This document shows positions 32,608 to 40,640 of a DNA stretch of 61,017 nt, one piece after another; the first letter of the stretch is position 1; each line of letters starts with the position of its first letter. Under the pieces are notes generated by a model. That model was not told the origin of the DNA. It saw nothing but the letters and a program-made list of their open reading frames with translations, and did not search any database. This stretch comes from Subdoligranulum sp. (GTDB lineage: Bacteria; Bacillota; Clostridia; Oscillospirales; Ruminococcaceae). The DNA lies in the NCBI GenBank assembly GCA_004555405.1, contig SFIE01000005.1:1-61017 (forward strand), written 5' to 3'. Made by a program: the position numbers and the translations under genes.

Positions 32608-33753
32608 TTACGATTCGCCCAGCTGCAAAAAATATTGCACCATCCATTCTATCGTGGTTTTCAAAACACCCTCGTTTGGCAAAAAACGATTGCTGTGCAG
32701 CGGATAGTCCGACTGGCAGCCAACGTGCAGATACAAAGCCGGGCACACCGTGCCGTAGAAGCAAAAATCCTCGGCGATCAGGCTGGAATGAATGTCGGTG
32801 TGTACATGGGGGGCGCCCAAGTGCTGTGCGGCAAAGCCGGAGAATTTTGTAAAAAGCGAAGCATCGTTTACAACAACGCTGTAGCCCCGGTCGATCTTAA
32901 CCTGTGCGCGGCCGCCCTTCACCTCGGCGATCCCCTGCGCAATTTCGCAGATGCGGGTGTGCAGGCGGCGGCGTGTTTCCTCGGCCGTGGTGCGCAGGGT
33001 GCCTTCCAGCACGGCGTTGTCGCAGATCACATTATAGCGCCCGTTGGACTGGAACGAGCCGATGGAAATGGAAACAGGATCAAAAGGGTCCACCTCGCGC
33101 CGCAGATCATGCACCAGCGCGCAGTCGATCTGCGCGGCGATAGAAATGGCATCCACGCCCAAATGCGGCTCGGCGGCATGGGCGGCTTTTCCCTGTACTT
33201 CTATACGGAAACGGTCCGAAGCAGCCATGATCGCACCCGGTTTCAGCTCAATGTCCCCTACCGGAAGCGAAGGCCACATATGAAGCCCGTAAATTTCGCT
33301 GACATGATTCTGCTGCAGAACGCCGGTTTCGATCACAGCCTGTGCGCCGCCGCGGGGGCTGCATTCCTCGGCAGGCTGAAACACCACCAGTACATTGCAC
33401 TTCAGCTCGGACCGGTGCCGGTTCAGCTCGCAGGCAATACCGGCGGCAATGGCGGTGTGCATATCATGCCCACAGGCGTGCATAACGCCGTTTATTTTGG
33501 AAGAAAACGCCGCACCGGTATCCTCGCACAAAGGCAGCGCATCAATATCGGCACGCAGTGCAACGGTTTTGCTTTTTCCGGCATCGATCAAAACCGATCC
33601 GCCGGTCATATCCGGAAATGGACAAAATTGCAAACCGCTGCGGTCAAAAAACTCCTGCAGTTTTTTGGTGGTTTCAAATTCATGATATCCAAGCTCAGGC
33701 TCCTGATGGATCGCCTGCCGCAGCTTGAGATAGCGCCCAACCTCTAAATCCAC
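32608..33753 (-). CDS. M20 family amidohydrolase/peptidase
   Basis: The 381-aa enzyme resembles N-acyl-amino-acid or hippurate hydrolases. Metal and catalytic motifs are VMHACGHDMHTA, VFQPAEECSPRGGAQAVIE and the dimerisation-domain segment GKAAHAAEPHLGVDAI; a late SSLIAEDFCFY carries the final metal His-region equivalent. GTG at 33753 is preferred because AAGGGGGG lies 7 nt upstream; an ATG ten codons earlier has no ribosome site. It lies between a nitrilase-family amidase and a CapA-like gene, suggesting amide or acyl-amino-acid breakdown. Confidence 0.9.
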   Translation of the reverse strand: MDLEVGRYLKLRQAIHQEPELGYHEFETTKKLQEFFDRSGLQFCPFPDMTGGSVLIDAGKSKTVALRADIDALPLCEDTGAAFSSKINGVMHACGHDMHTAIAAGIACELNRHRSELKCNVLVVFQPAEECSPRGGAQAVIETGVLQQNHVSEIYGLHMWPSLPVGDIELKPGAIMAASDRFRIEVQGKAAHAAEPHLGVDAISIAAQIDCALVHDLRREVDPFDPVSISIGSFQSNGRYNVICDNAVLEGTLRTTAEETRRRLHTRICEIAQGIAEVKGGRAQVKIDRGYSVVVNDASLFTKFSGFAAQHLGAPHVHTDIHSSLIAEDFCFYGTVCPALYLHVGCQSDYPLHSNRFLPNEGVLKTTIEWMVQYFLQLGES

Positions 33754-33849
33754 ACGGAAACCCCCCTTATCATAAAGTGTCATATCAAAAGTGTATAAAA
33801 CAAAGAGAAAGCTGCCCCAACGAATCAGAGCAGCTTCCTCTCCAAAACG

Positions 33850-34674
33850 TCACTGTTTTGGTGCTAAAATGGTATCGCCGTAAAGCTCGGGTTGACGGTC
33901 GCGGAACATATGGATCAGATCGCGTACCTCGCGGGTTTTGGGATAATCCAGCGAGCCGGTAACGATCTCTTCTTCATCGCCGCCCTCGGCAATAATATCG
34001 CCCCACGGATCGATCATAATGGAGTGGCCGCAATAGGTGCCCATGGGGCTGGGGCCCACACGGTTGCAGGCAACCACAAACATCTGATTTTCAATGGCGC
34101 GGGCCATCAGCAGTGTGCGCCAATGATTCACGCGGGGGTTGGGAAAGTTGGAGGTGACCACCAGCACATCGGCCTTTTTCAGTGCATATGTGCGGGAAAG
34201 CTCACAGAAACGAATGTCATAGCAGATCATAAAGCCCAGGCGGCCCAGCTCGGTGTCAAAAACATCCGATTTGCTGCCGTGTACCAGCTGTGCATCTTCA
34301 TCCATATCGCTGTACAGATGCATCTTGCTGTAATCGCCCACGATCTCGCCGTCACGGTCGATCAAAAAGGTGGTGTTGCGCATTTTGCCGTCCTCGTGGC
34401 GGGTGCTGATAGAGCCTGCCACCACCCAAACATGATACTGCTTGGCCAGCTCGCGGCAAACCGTTACACTGGGGCCGTTCAGCGGCTCGCACAGCTCCTC
34501 CATCTGGTGGAACATCACATCCGAAAAACCGGTGGCCCAGTCTTCGGGAAGCACCACTACATCGGGCCGAGGGGTTTTCTGCATGGCCTTGGCAAACAGC
34601 TCACGCACATGTGCATAGTTGGCTTCGGGATCATTGAAGGCAATATTCGTTTGCAAAAGAGCAAAATTCGTCAT
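33850..34674 (-). CDS. Nitrilase-superfamily carbon-nitrogen hydrolase (omega-amidase-like)
   Basis: The 274-aa enzyme has a complete catalytic triad: Glu44 in VLPEDW, Lys117 in YSKMHLY and Cys151 in FMICYDIRF. The pattern matches Nit2/omega-amidase enzymes that hydrolyse short-chain omega-amides such as alpha-ketoglutaramate. AGGAG is 9 nt before the ATG. It starts 36 bp after the membrane-protein gene and leads to the M20 gene, so the operon appears to import and deamidate or deacylate a small substrate. Confidence 0.92.
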   Translation of the reverse strand: MTNFALLQTNIAFNDPEANYAHVRELFAKAMQKTPRPDVVVLPEDWATGFSDVMFHQMEELCEPLNGPSVTVCRELAKQYHVWVVAGSISTRHEDGKMRNTTFLIDRDGEIVGDYSKMHLYSDMDEDAQLVHGSKSDVFDTELGRLGFMICYDIRFCELSRTYALKKADVLVVTSNFPNPRVNHWRTLLMARAIENQMFVVACNRVGPSPMGTYCGHSIMIDPWGDIIAEGGDEEEIVTGSLDYPKTREVRDLIHMFRDRQPELYGDTILAPKQ

Positions 34675-34709
34675 AAATCAACGCTCCTCTCAGAATATAC
34701 TCGGTATGT

Positions 34710-35348
34710 TTATGCTACATACAGCAGTGCGCGAACCAGCACATAGGCGAAAGTGATCACGGTGATCACCCAGCCGTTGGCCAGCATGGCCTTAATGTTT
34801 TTAGAACGGGCCAAACCCATCTGGCCAACCATGTCCACGGTGGGGGTGACAAAGAAGGTGACCTGGCAGGCAACCAGAACCACAAGGCCCCAGATGCTCA
34901 TATCAATGTTCATGCTCTCAACCATGGGCAGGAACAGCTCGTGCGTGATCTGTGCCTGTGCAACACCGGTGCCGGAAATGCCGAACACGCCGATGGCTGC
35001 ACTGAGCATCAGGAAAGCAACCTCGCCGCCAACAGCGATCAGGGGCTTCATAAGCTCGGCAATGGCATCGAATGCGCCGGATGCGCTTACATAGTTCAGG
35101 AACGGGTTGAACAGAACAAACATGAAGAACATCCAGAACATTTTGGAACCGCCCTGGATCATGGCACAGAAAGAGCCCAGCGATTCGTAAATGACATTGG
35201 CAAAGCCTGTAATGGATTCACCCGTTAAAATAGCACCGAGAATTACGCACAGAATAACCGACACATTCATGTCTTTTCCTCGCAGCATTAGAACAATGTA
35301 GAGAAGCAGCGGCAAAAAGCCCCATAGAGGATTCAGCCCGAAAATCAT
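34710..35348 (-). CDS. Half-size permease-like integral membrane protein
   Basis: The 212-aa product has about six hydrophobic segments and a re-entrant-like glycine stretch (LMLSAAIGVFGISGTGVAQAQ). It resembles one half of ion-transporter/gluconate-type permeases, which are normally ~430 residues. AAAGGAGG is 8 nt before the ATG and the stop is natural, so the short length is not due to a frameshift at either end. It could dimerise, be a fragment with an internal deletion, or be a family I do not know. It is the first intact gene of the amidase operon, downstream of the truncated RpiR gene. Confidence 0.65.
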   Translation of the reverse strand: MIFGLNPLWGFLPLLLYIVLMLRGKDMNVSVILCVILGAILTGESITGFANVIYESLGSFCAMIQGGSKMFWMFFMFVLFNPFLNYVSASGAFDAIAELMKPLIAVGGEVAFLMLSAAIGVFGISGTGVAQAQITHELFLPMVESMNIDMSIWGLVVLVACQVTFFVTPTVDMVGQMGLARSKNIKAMLANGWVITVITFAYVLVRALLYVA

Positions 35349-35440
35349 AAGTGTTGCCTCCTTTACTCAGCGAATTATGAAAGTAAATTCATCTATTTTC
35401 AGCTTTTTCAGCGGGCCCTGCCAAAAAAGAGAAAAACAAG

Positions 35441-36014
35441 TTACAGGTACAGCCCGTAAGATTCGGCCAAAGCGTCCTGCATTTCCATGCGCCCAAGCAT
35501 TTGCGAGGCATCGTGCTGTGCCAGCGCTGCGATCAGGCAGCTGCAAAGGGCTGTGGCGCTAACGGGGCCGAAATAAGAATCACGGGGGGCGATCAGCACT
35601 TCGCTGGCCATCAGTGCAAGCGGTGAGCTTACAGAATCGGTGATGGCGATAATGCTGCAGCCTTTTTCATGGAAAAACGAAAGGGTATCAAAAGTGGCTT
35701 TGGTGTAGCGCGAATAGCCAACGGCGATCAGGCAGTCCTCCTTTTGTGCATCACAAAAATTGGAAATGTGCATCACATCGGCCGAGCGCTCCAGCAGCTG
35801 CACATTGCTGTACATACGCGAAAGCATAAAGCCCAGCATATACGAAATGGAATAAGACGAGCCGTTTCCGATCACATAGATCTTTTTGGCCTTGCGCAGC
35901 AGGTCGGCCGCACGGTAGACCGCCTGCAGGGTCTGCGGCTGGCACAGTGCTTCCAGCAGGCTCATGTTTTCGGCTATTGTGGAAACCACACGGTCTTCGG
36001 GGGCCTCGGCCTGC
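35441..36014 (-). pseudogene. RpiR-type regulator, SIS domain only (5' end missing)
   Basis: The minus strand encodes a SIS sugar-isomerase domain (KKIYVIGNGSSYSISYMLGF, then EDCLIAVGYSRYTKATFDT) with the linker helix DRVVSTIAENMSLLEAL before it. RpiR regulators are ~280 aa with an N-terminal HTH; here about 100 residues including the HTH are absent. Reading upstream, the frame runs straight into the antisense of a truncated serine hydrolase at about 36015. It lies 92 bp upstream of the amidase operon, which it probably once controlled. Confidence 0.7.
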
Positions 36015-36751
36015 TTTTCGCTGTCAATGCCGAGCAGGTGTTCGTTTCGGCCAGCGTGATCAAAATTCCGCTGCTGGCTTTGGCTCTGCGCGATGTGCAG
36101 CAGGGGCGTTTGGATTGGAACGCCCCGCGTGAGATCGACCCCCGCAACCGCGTAAGCGGCACCGGCATCCTGTGTGAGCTGAGCAAGGACTATCACCCCT
36201 CGCTTTCGGAAATGGCTACATTGATGATCGTTCTGAGCGATAATATTGCCACCAACGAGATCATCGATATGGTGGGGATGGATCGCTTTGCACAGTTCTG
36301 CGAGGAAATGCAGCTGCCGCACACCAAGCTGATGCGCAAAATGCTGGACTTTGAGGCCATTGCCAAGGGCCTGAACAACTATACCAGTGCCGGGGATATG
36401 GGCAGGCTGCTGGTGCGCATTGCCAAGGGTGAATTTGTGAATGCTGAGGTATCGCAAACCATTCTGCGCATTATGGAGCATCAGCAGTGCCGGAACAAAC
36501 TGCCCGCCGCTTTGCCTACGGTGCCGAATTACGCATCGGAAGAGGATAAAAAGCGTATGCAGGAAGGCACGGTTCTGGTGGCCAACAAAACCGGTGAACT
36601 GGTTGGTCTGCAGCACGATGTGAGCGTGTTCACCCTGCCCGATGGCCGCCGCTATGTGATCGCAGCGCTTACCGCAGATCTGGAGGACGATCAGCAGGGC
36701 GTGCAGATCATCAGCCAGCTGAGCCGCGTGATCTATGATGCCATGAAATAA
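36015..36751 (+). pseudogene. Class A beta-lactamase-like serine hydrolase, 5' end missing
   Basis: The plus strand encodes VFVSASVIKIPLLALALRDV with the SxxK nucleophile motif, LSDNIATNEIID with the SDN motif, and VANKTGELVG with the KTG motif, so the catalytic core is complete. The signal peptide and first strands expected before SxxK are absent; SxxK appears within ~15 residues of the junction at ~36015. No start codon or ribosome site suits it. Beyond the junction the frame is antisense to the RpiR fragment. A terminator follows the stop. Confidence 0.7.
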
Positions 36752-36770
36752 CAGATAGCTTCTTCCCCTG

Positions 36771-36797
36771 CCCCGCTCGTTTTGAGCGGGGCTTTTT
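36771..36797 (+). terminator. Terminator after the serine hydrolase fragment
   Basis: CCCCGCTC pairs with GAGCGGGG around a 5-nt loop and is followed by CTTTTT. Confidence 0.9.
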
Positions 36798-36890
36798 GGC
36801 ACAGCGGGGTGCCAACCCCGGCATTGCGCTTGAAACATTATGCCAAACTGGACATCGTGAACAATAATATAAAAACAGTTACCATATATG

Positions 36891-36936
36891 CCAGCAAGCC
36901 CCCTGCCGACTTTTTGATCGACAGGGGGCTTGCTGG
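36891..36936 (-). terminator. Long palindrome after the ImmA-like gene, possible terminator
   Basis: CCAGCAAGCCCCCTG at 36891 is the exact complement of the arm ending at 36936, around a TCGA-flanked TTTTTGA loop. It ends 6 bp from the ImmA-like stop. No clear T-run follows on either strand, so termination is uncertain. Confidence 0.5.
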
Positions 36937-36942
36937 TATTAT

Positions 36943-37359
36943 TTAATCTTCGCCGGTGCAAAAACGGTCGTCAGTGTCGCGATAAAAGCGCCACGCCTCC
37001 CAAATTTGGGCCTCGGGCACATCCAGCGTTTCTGCAACCTCGCTCACGGAAAGCCCCTGCCGCAGCAGTGCGGCCAGGCGGCATTTGGGCACAAGCTCCT
37101 GCAGGGCGGCGCGGTTCACCTGCGCTTCGGCGCGGCAGCGCTGTTCATAGGGGGCATCGTGGCGATAAAACGCCCCCAGCTTGTAGTGCCATTTTTCGTG
37201 CGTGAGCACAGCATGGGCATCGGTTTCGCCCTCCAGCTGCCCCAGCACCAGAAAATCGTCGCAAAAAGCAACGGCCTTGCGGGTGGTGGCATCAGGGCAC
37301 GAAACCACCATAACGCCCATATCACACAGCTCTTGCAGCTGCTGTTCACTTTTGGTCAT
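36943..37359 (-). CDS. ImmA/IrrE-family metallopeptidase
   Basis: The 138-aa protein has the zinc-protease motif HEKWHY (HExxH, about residue 54) and a C-terminal region (SVSEVAETLDVPEAQIWEAW) typical of COG2856 proteins. ImmA proteases cleave a partner XRE repressor to switch on mobile elements or stress genes. It overlaps the upstream XRE gene by 14 bp, so the two are cotranslated. No integrase or other mobile genes are nearby, so this looks like a stand-alone switch or a remnant. Confidence 0.85.
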   Translation of the reverse strand: MTKSEQQLQELCDMGVMVVSCPDATTRKAVAFCDDFLVLGQLEGETDAHAVLTHEKWHYKLGAFYRHDAPYEQRCRAEAQVNRAALQELVPKCRLAALLRQGLSVSEVAETLDVPEAQIWEAWRFYRDTDDRFCTGED

Positions 37360-37678
37360 GGCCTTTCTTCATCTCCGCTTTCAGCCGCACCAGAGCCATC
37401 AGCTCGCGGCGGTCGCTTTCGGTAAGCTGGCGGGACACCTGCCCGTAGTAGGCAATGAATTCATCCTCCAATGGGTCGGCGATGCCCAGCAGGCGGTCGG
37501 TAGAAACATCCAGCGCTTTTGCCAGCTTGGCTAAGGTTTCGGTGTTGATGCTTTTTTTTCGCCCGGTTTTCAAATCGCTCAAAATGCCGGGGCTCACACC
37601 TGCGCTTTCACACAGAGCGCTCACGCTTAAACCGGCATTGCGGCAAAGGCGGGCAATGTTTTCATACAGTTCATTCAT
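37346..37678 (-). CDS. XRE-family HTH transcriptional regulator, ImmR-like
   Basis: The 110-aa protein has an N-terminal helix-turn-helix (LSVSALCESAGVSPGILSDL, about residues 17-36) followed by KALDVSTDRLLGIAD, the standard Cro/CI class fold. The C-terminal third is a short helical region. GAGG precedes the ATG. It is cotranscribed with and overlaps the HExxH protease gene, which is predicted to cleave it. The promoter at 37779-37807 contains the palindrome AGTATATACT, a plausible autoregulatory operator. Confidence 0.88.
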   Translation of the reverse strand: MNELYENIARLCRNAGLSVSALCESAGVSPGILSDLKTGRKKSINTETLAKLAKALDVSTDRLLGIADPLEDEFIAYYGQVSRQLTESDRRELMALVRLKAEMKKGHDQK

Positions 37679-37778
37679 GGTGGGGCCTCACAATCTGCAT
37701 CGGCCGGGGCGCAGCAAGTGGAGCGCTTGCCCCGGATGGGCCGGGGCGGAAAAGGGGGCTGCCCCGGCATCTGCTTTT

Positions 37779-37807
37779 AGTATATACTGAAACAAGTAAA
37801 ATTGCAA
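37779..37807 (-). promoter_or_regulatory. Promoter of the XRE/ImmA pair
   Basis: The minus strand has TTGCAA (37802-37807), 17 bp, then TATACT (37779-37784). The -10 overlaps the palindrome AGTATATACT. A GC-rich hairpin (GCCGGGGC/GCCCCGGC) lies in the leader. Confidence 0.65.
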
Positions 37808-37918
37808 GCAAAAAATACCCATAAAAGTAACTGCGCGGGCAAAATATCCAAGAAAACATGAAATAAATTTGTGCAGCAAGTGAATCAGATGAATGCTATT
37901 CAAACTTGTCAATTTGTA

Positions 37919-37947
37919 TTGTTTCTAAGGGAAAGACATGGTATTCT
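37919..37947 (+). promoter_or_regulatory. Probable promoter of the NSS symporter
   Basis: TTGTTT (37919-37924), 17 bp, then TATTCT (37942-37947). Both hexamers are imperfect. It gives a ~190-nt leader. Confidence 0.4.
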
Positions 37948-37965
37948 ATTAGAACATGGTTTTTC

Positions 37966-38137
37966 CAAAAACCAAAACCGCATTGTCCTATGCAGTGCCG
38001 TGCGCTGCAAAGGCTGCGGTTTTATCTTTATCTTGCGGTGTAGAAACAAGGAAAAACAAAAAACGCGGCCCATGTCGGCTTTGCCCCAAAACCACAGGGC
38101 TTTTGGGCAAAGGGCAGTCACAAGCGCCGCGCAGGAG
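37966..38137 (+). other. Structured leader of the NSS symporter mRNA
   Basis: Three stems are visible: GGTTTTT/AAAAACC, then AAAACCGCA/TGCGGTTTT followed by ATCTTTATCTT (terminator-like), then CTTTGCCC/GGGCAAAG enclosed by an outer CGCGGC/GCCGCG pair ending next to the ribosome site. I recognise no known riboswitch or T-box. The 37679-38145 gap holds no gene. Confidence 0.45.
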
Positions 38138-38145
38138 GATATGGA

Positions 38146-39519
38146 ATGGAACATAAAACTAAAACCGCCCGCAGCCAGTTTACGGGCCGCATCGGCTATG
38201 TGCTGTCGGTGGCAGGCTCGGCTGTGGGCCTTGGCAACATCTGGCGTTTTCCCTATCTGGCAGCCAAATACGGCGGCGGCATTTTTCTTTTGGTTTATCT
38301 GGTGCTCATGCTCACCTTTGGCTTTGCACTGATCGTATCCGAAACGGCCTTGGGCCGCATGACGGGCAAAAGCCCGGTGGGCGCATTTGCCAGCTTTGGA
38401 AAATCCGCCCCCTTCCGCTTTGGCGGCTGGATCAATGCCGTGGTCCCCATGCTGATCGTGCCCTACTACAGCGTGATCGGCGGCTGGGTGCTGAAATATC
38501 TGGTGGAATATCTGTGCGGCAACGGCAAGGCCATGGCCGAGGATGGCTTCTTCGGCAGCTTTATCAGCAGCAATGCCGGTGCCGAGGTGTGGTTTCTGGT
38601 GTTCACGGCGCTGGTGTTCTTTGTGATCCTGGCAGGCGTGAAAAACGGCGTAGAGCGCGTTTCTAAGGTAATGATGCCCCTGTTGCTGCTGCTGGCCACC
38701 TTTGTGATGGTCTACTCGGTCACCCGCCCCGGTGCATTGGCAGGCGTTCGATATTTTCTGGTGCCCCGCTTTGAGGATTTTTCTATTATGACCGTGGTGG
38801 CCGCCATGGGCCAGATGTTCTACTCGCTGTCCATTGCCATGGGCATTCTGTACACCTACGGCTCGTATATGCACAAGGATGTGGATATTGAAAAAAGCAC
38901 CGAACAGGTGGAGTTTTTCGATACCGGCGTGGCTGTGCTGGCGGGCCTTATGATCATTCCCGCCGTGTTTGCCTTCTCGGGCGGCACCATGGAAAACCTG
39001 AAGGCAGGCCCCTCGCTGGCTTTTATCACGCTGCCCAAGGTGTTTGCCAGCATGGAGATCGGCGGCGTGATCGGCACGGCATTCTTCCTGATGTTCTTCT
39101 TTGCAGCCCTCACCAGCGCCATCTCGCTGCTGGAAACCAGCGTTTCCACCCTGCAGGATGAGCTGCATCTCACCCGCCCCGTCTGCTGCGTGCTGATGGC
39201 CCTGCTGATGGTGGTGCTGGGCAGCTGCTCGGCCTTTGGCTATGGTATGTGGGATCATGTGCTGCTGTTCGGTATGCAGATCCTGGATTTCTTTGACTTC
39301 CTGACCAACTCGATCATGATGCCCATTGCCGCACTGGCCACCTGCTTCCTGATTTTGAAGGTGGTGGGCTTTAAGCGCATTGCCGACGAAGTGCAGATTT
39401 CCTCGGTGTTCCATCGCCGCAAGGTGTATGAGTTCTTTATGAAATATCTGGCCCCTGTTTGCATTCTGGTGATCCTGCTCAGTTCCATCGCCAATGTGCT
39501 GGGCTTGATTACGATGTAA
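38146..39519 (+). CDS. Neurotransmitter:sodium symporter (SNF/NSS) family transporter
   Basis: The 457-aa protein has the NSS sodium/substrate site in TM1, GYVLSVAGSAVGLGNIWRFPYLAAKYGGG, where GLGNIWRFPY is diagnostic. The length fits the 11-TM bacterial forms of this family, which import amino acids or indole compounds with sodium. AGGAGG is 7 nt before the ATG. It is a single-gene unit with its own structured leader and terminator. Substrate cannot be read from the sequence. Confidence 0.92.
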   Translation: MEHKTKTARSQFTGRIGYVLSVAGSAVGLGNIWRFPYLAAKYGGGIFLLVYLVLMLTFGFALIVSETALGRMTGKSPVGAFASFGKSAPFRFGGWINAVVPMLIVPYYSVIGGWVLKYLVEYLCGNGKAMAEDGFFGSFISSNAGAEVWFLVFTALVFFVILAGVKNGVERVSKVMMPLLLLLATFVMVYSVTRPGALAGVRYFLVPRFEDFSIMTVVAAMGQMFYSLSIAMGILYTYGSYMHKDVDIEKSTEQVEFFDTGVAVLAGLMIIPAVFAFSGGTMENLKAGPSLAFITLPKVFASMEIGGVIGTAFFLMFFFAALTSAISLLETSVSTLQDELHLTRPVCCVLMALLMVVLGSCSAFGYGMWDHVLLFGMQILDFFDFLTNSIMMPIAALATCFLILKVVGFKRIADEVQISSVFHRRKVYEFFMKYLAPVCILVILLSSIANVLGLITM

Positions 39520-39552
39520 GGCACAGTCCCTGTTAAAGGGCATGATACAGCA

Positions 39553-39597
39553 AACAGGCTGCCCCTGCACATTCGGTGCGGAGGCAGCCTGTTTTTT
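39553..39597 (+). terminator. Terminator after the NSS symporter
   Basis: AACAGGCTGCC pairs with GGCAGCCTGTT around a 19-nt loop and is followed by TTTTG. Confidence 0.92.
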
Positions 39598-39642
39598 GCG
39601 GGTAATAGATGGGTGCATTTGGAAAATGCTGAAACAAAAGCA

Positions 39643-39695
39643 GCCCGGGTTTTCCACATTTCGTATAGAAATTGTGGAAAACCCGGGCGCTTTTT
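39643..39695. repeat. GTTTTCCACA hairpin, copy B (also a terminator)
   Basis: GCCCGGGTTTTCCACA (39643-39658) is fully complementary to 39673-39688, and one bulge later the stem continues to ~20 bp. CTTTTT follows on plus, and GCTTTTG on minus, so it can stop the leftward pxp operon. The arm contains the DnaA-box-like TTTTCCACA shared with copies at 11826 and 57381. Confidence 0.8.
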
Positions 39696-39718
39696 ATAGG
39701 CGGAGGTGTAGGCTTAAA

Positions 39719-40540
39719 TTACTTTTGTTTGCGGGCTTCCAGATAATCGTTCAGCTCGCTGTTGAGAACGCTGGTGATGAACATATGCCCGGGGGCGTGG
39801 GTGATCACGATGGGCAGCTTGGCGTTTTCAATGGCAGCCTGAGGCGTTACGCCGCAGGGCCAGAACACGGGAATTTCGCCCTCGCGAATTTCCACAGGAT
39901 CGCCGTATTCCGGATGCATGATATCCTTAATGCCAATGCGGGAGGGATCGCCGATCTCAACGGGTGCGCCGTGTACATTGGGCATGGCCTCGGTGATTTT
40001 GCGGGCGATCTCGGCGTGCTCGGGGGTCATGGGGCGCATACTTACCACCATGGGGCCTTCAAAGGGGCCTGCCTTCTTGGTGGGAATGTTGGTTTTATAC
40101 ATGGGCACGTTGCAGCCCATGGAAATATGGCGAACCTCAATACCGGCGCGCAGCAGGGCTTCTTCAAAGCTGAAGCTGCAGCCGATCAAAAAGCCCACAT
40201 AGCCCTGCTTCCAGTATTCGCTGGCGTCCGTGACTTCCTTGGTGAACACGCCGTTTTCATAAATGCGGTAGCGGGGAATATCCGTTACAATGTTGCCGCC
40301 CTCGCCCATGGCGTGGGTTTCGGGGGTGCCCTTCACGATCTCCAGCACCGGGCAGGGGAAAGGGTTCAAGCGGGTGAATTCTTCAAAATCGGCGGCATAC
40401 TCGGGCGGCAGGATCACCAGGTTAGCCTGTGCGTATCCGGCGCACATACCGGCCGTGGGAAAATCAATGGTGCCCTCACGAATCAGCTCGCGCACCTTTT
40501 CGGGGGTTTCGTGAATGTACGGGGTGATATCAAAAGCCAT
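39719..40540 (-). CDS. ycsI: YcsI family putative hydro-lyase (DUF1445)
   Basis: The 273-aa protein belongs to the DUF1445/YcsI family: TAGMCAGYAQANLVILP, FLIGCSFSFEEALL, VVSMRPM and VFWPCGVTPQAAIENAKLP are all typical. The biochemical role is unsettled; related proteins are annotated as hydro-lyases or D-glutamate cyclases. In Bacillus the gene sits in the ycsFGI-kip cluster, as here. AAGGAGG is 9 nt before the ATG at 40540; an upstream ATG lacks a ribosome site. It is the last gene of the 5-oxoproline operon. Confidence 0.9.
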   Translation of the reverse strand: MAFDITPYIHETPEKVRELIREGTIDFPTAGMCAGYAQANLVILPPEYAADFEEFTRLNPFPCPVLEIVKGTPETHAMGEGGNIVTDIPRYRIYENGVFTKEVTDASEYWKQGYVGFLIGCSFSFEEALLRAGIEVRHISMGCNVPMYKTNIPTKKAGPFEGPMVVSMRPMTPEHAEIARKITEAMPNVHGAPVEIGDPSRIGIKDIMHPEYGDPVEIREGEIPVFWPCGVTPQAAIENAKLPIVITHAPGHMFITSVLNSELNDYLEARKQK

Positions 40541-40587
40541 AATAAGATTCCTCCTTGTACAAAATCTGGGCAAAGCAGAAGCAAAAC

Positions 40588-40619
40588 GGGAAGGGCCTGC
40601 GCAAAAGCAGGGCCTTCCC
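40588..40619 (-). other. Intercistronic hairpin pxpC-ycsI
   Basis: GGGAAGGGCCTGC pairs with GCAGGGCCTTCCC (one bulge) around a 6-nt loop. On the minus strand GTTTTGC follows, so partial termination is possible. It lies in the 100-bp gap before ycsI. Confidence 0.6.
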
Positions 40620-40640
40620 TTCTGCTTTCACACAATGGAT

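Noticed and set aside
36943..37678. Prophage or integrative element around the XRE/ImmA pair
   Set aside because: No integrase, relaxase, capsid or att-like repeats are seen in the flanks.
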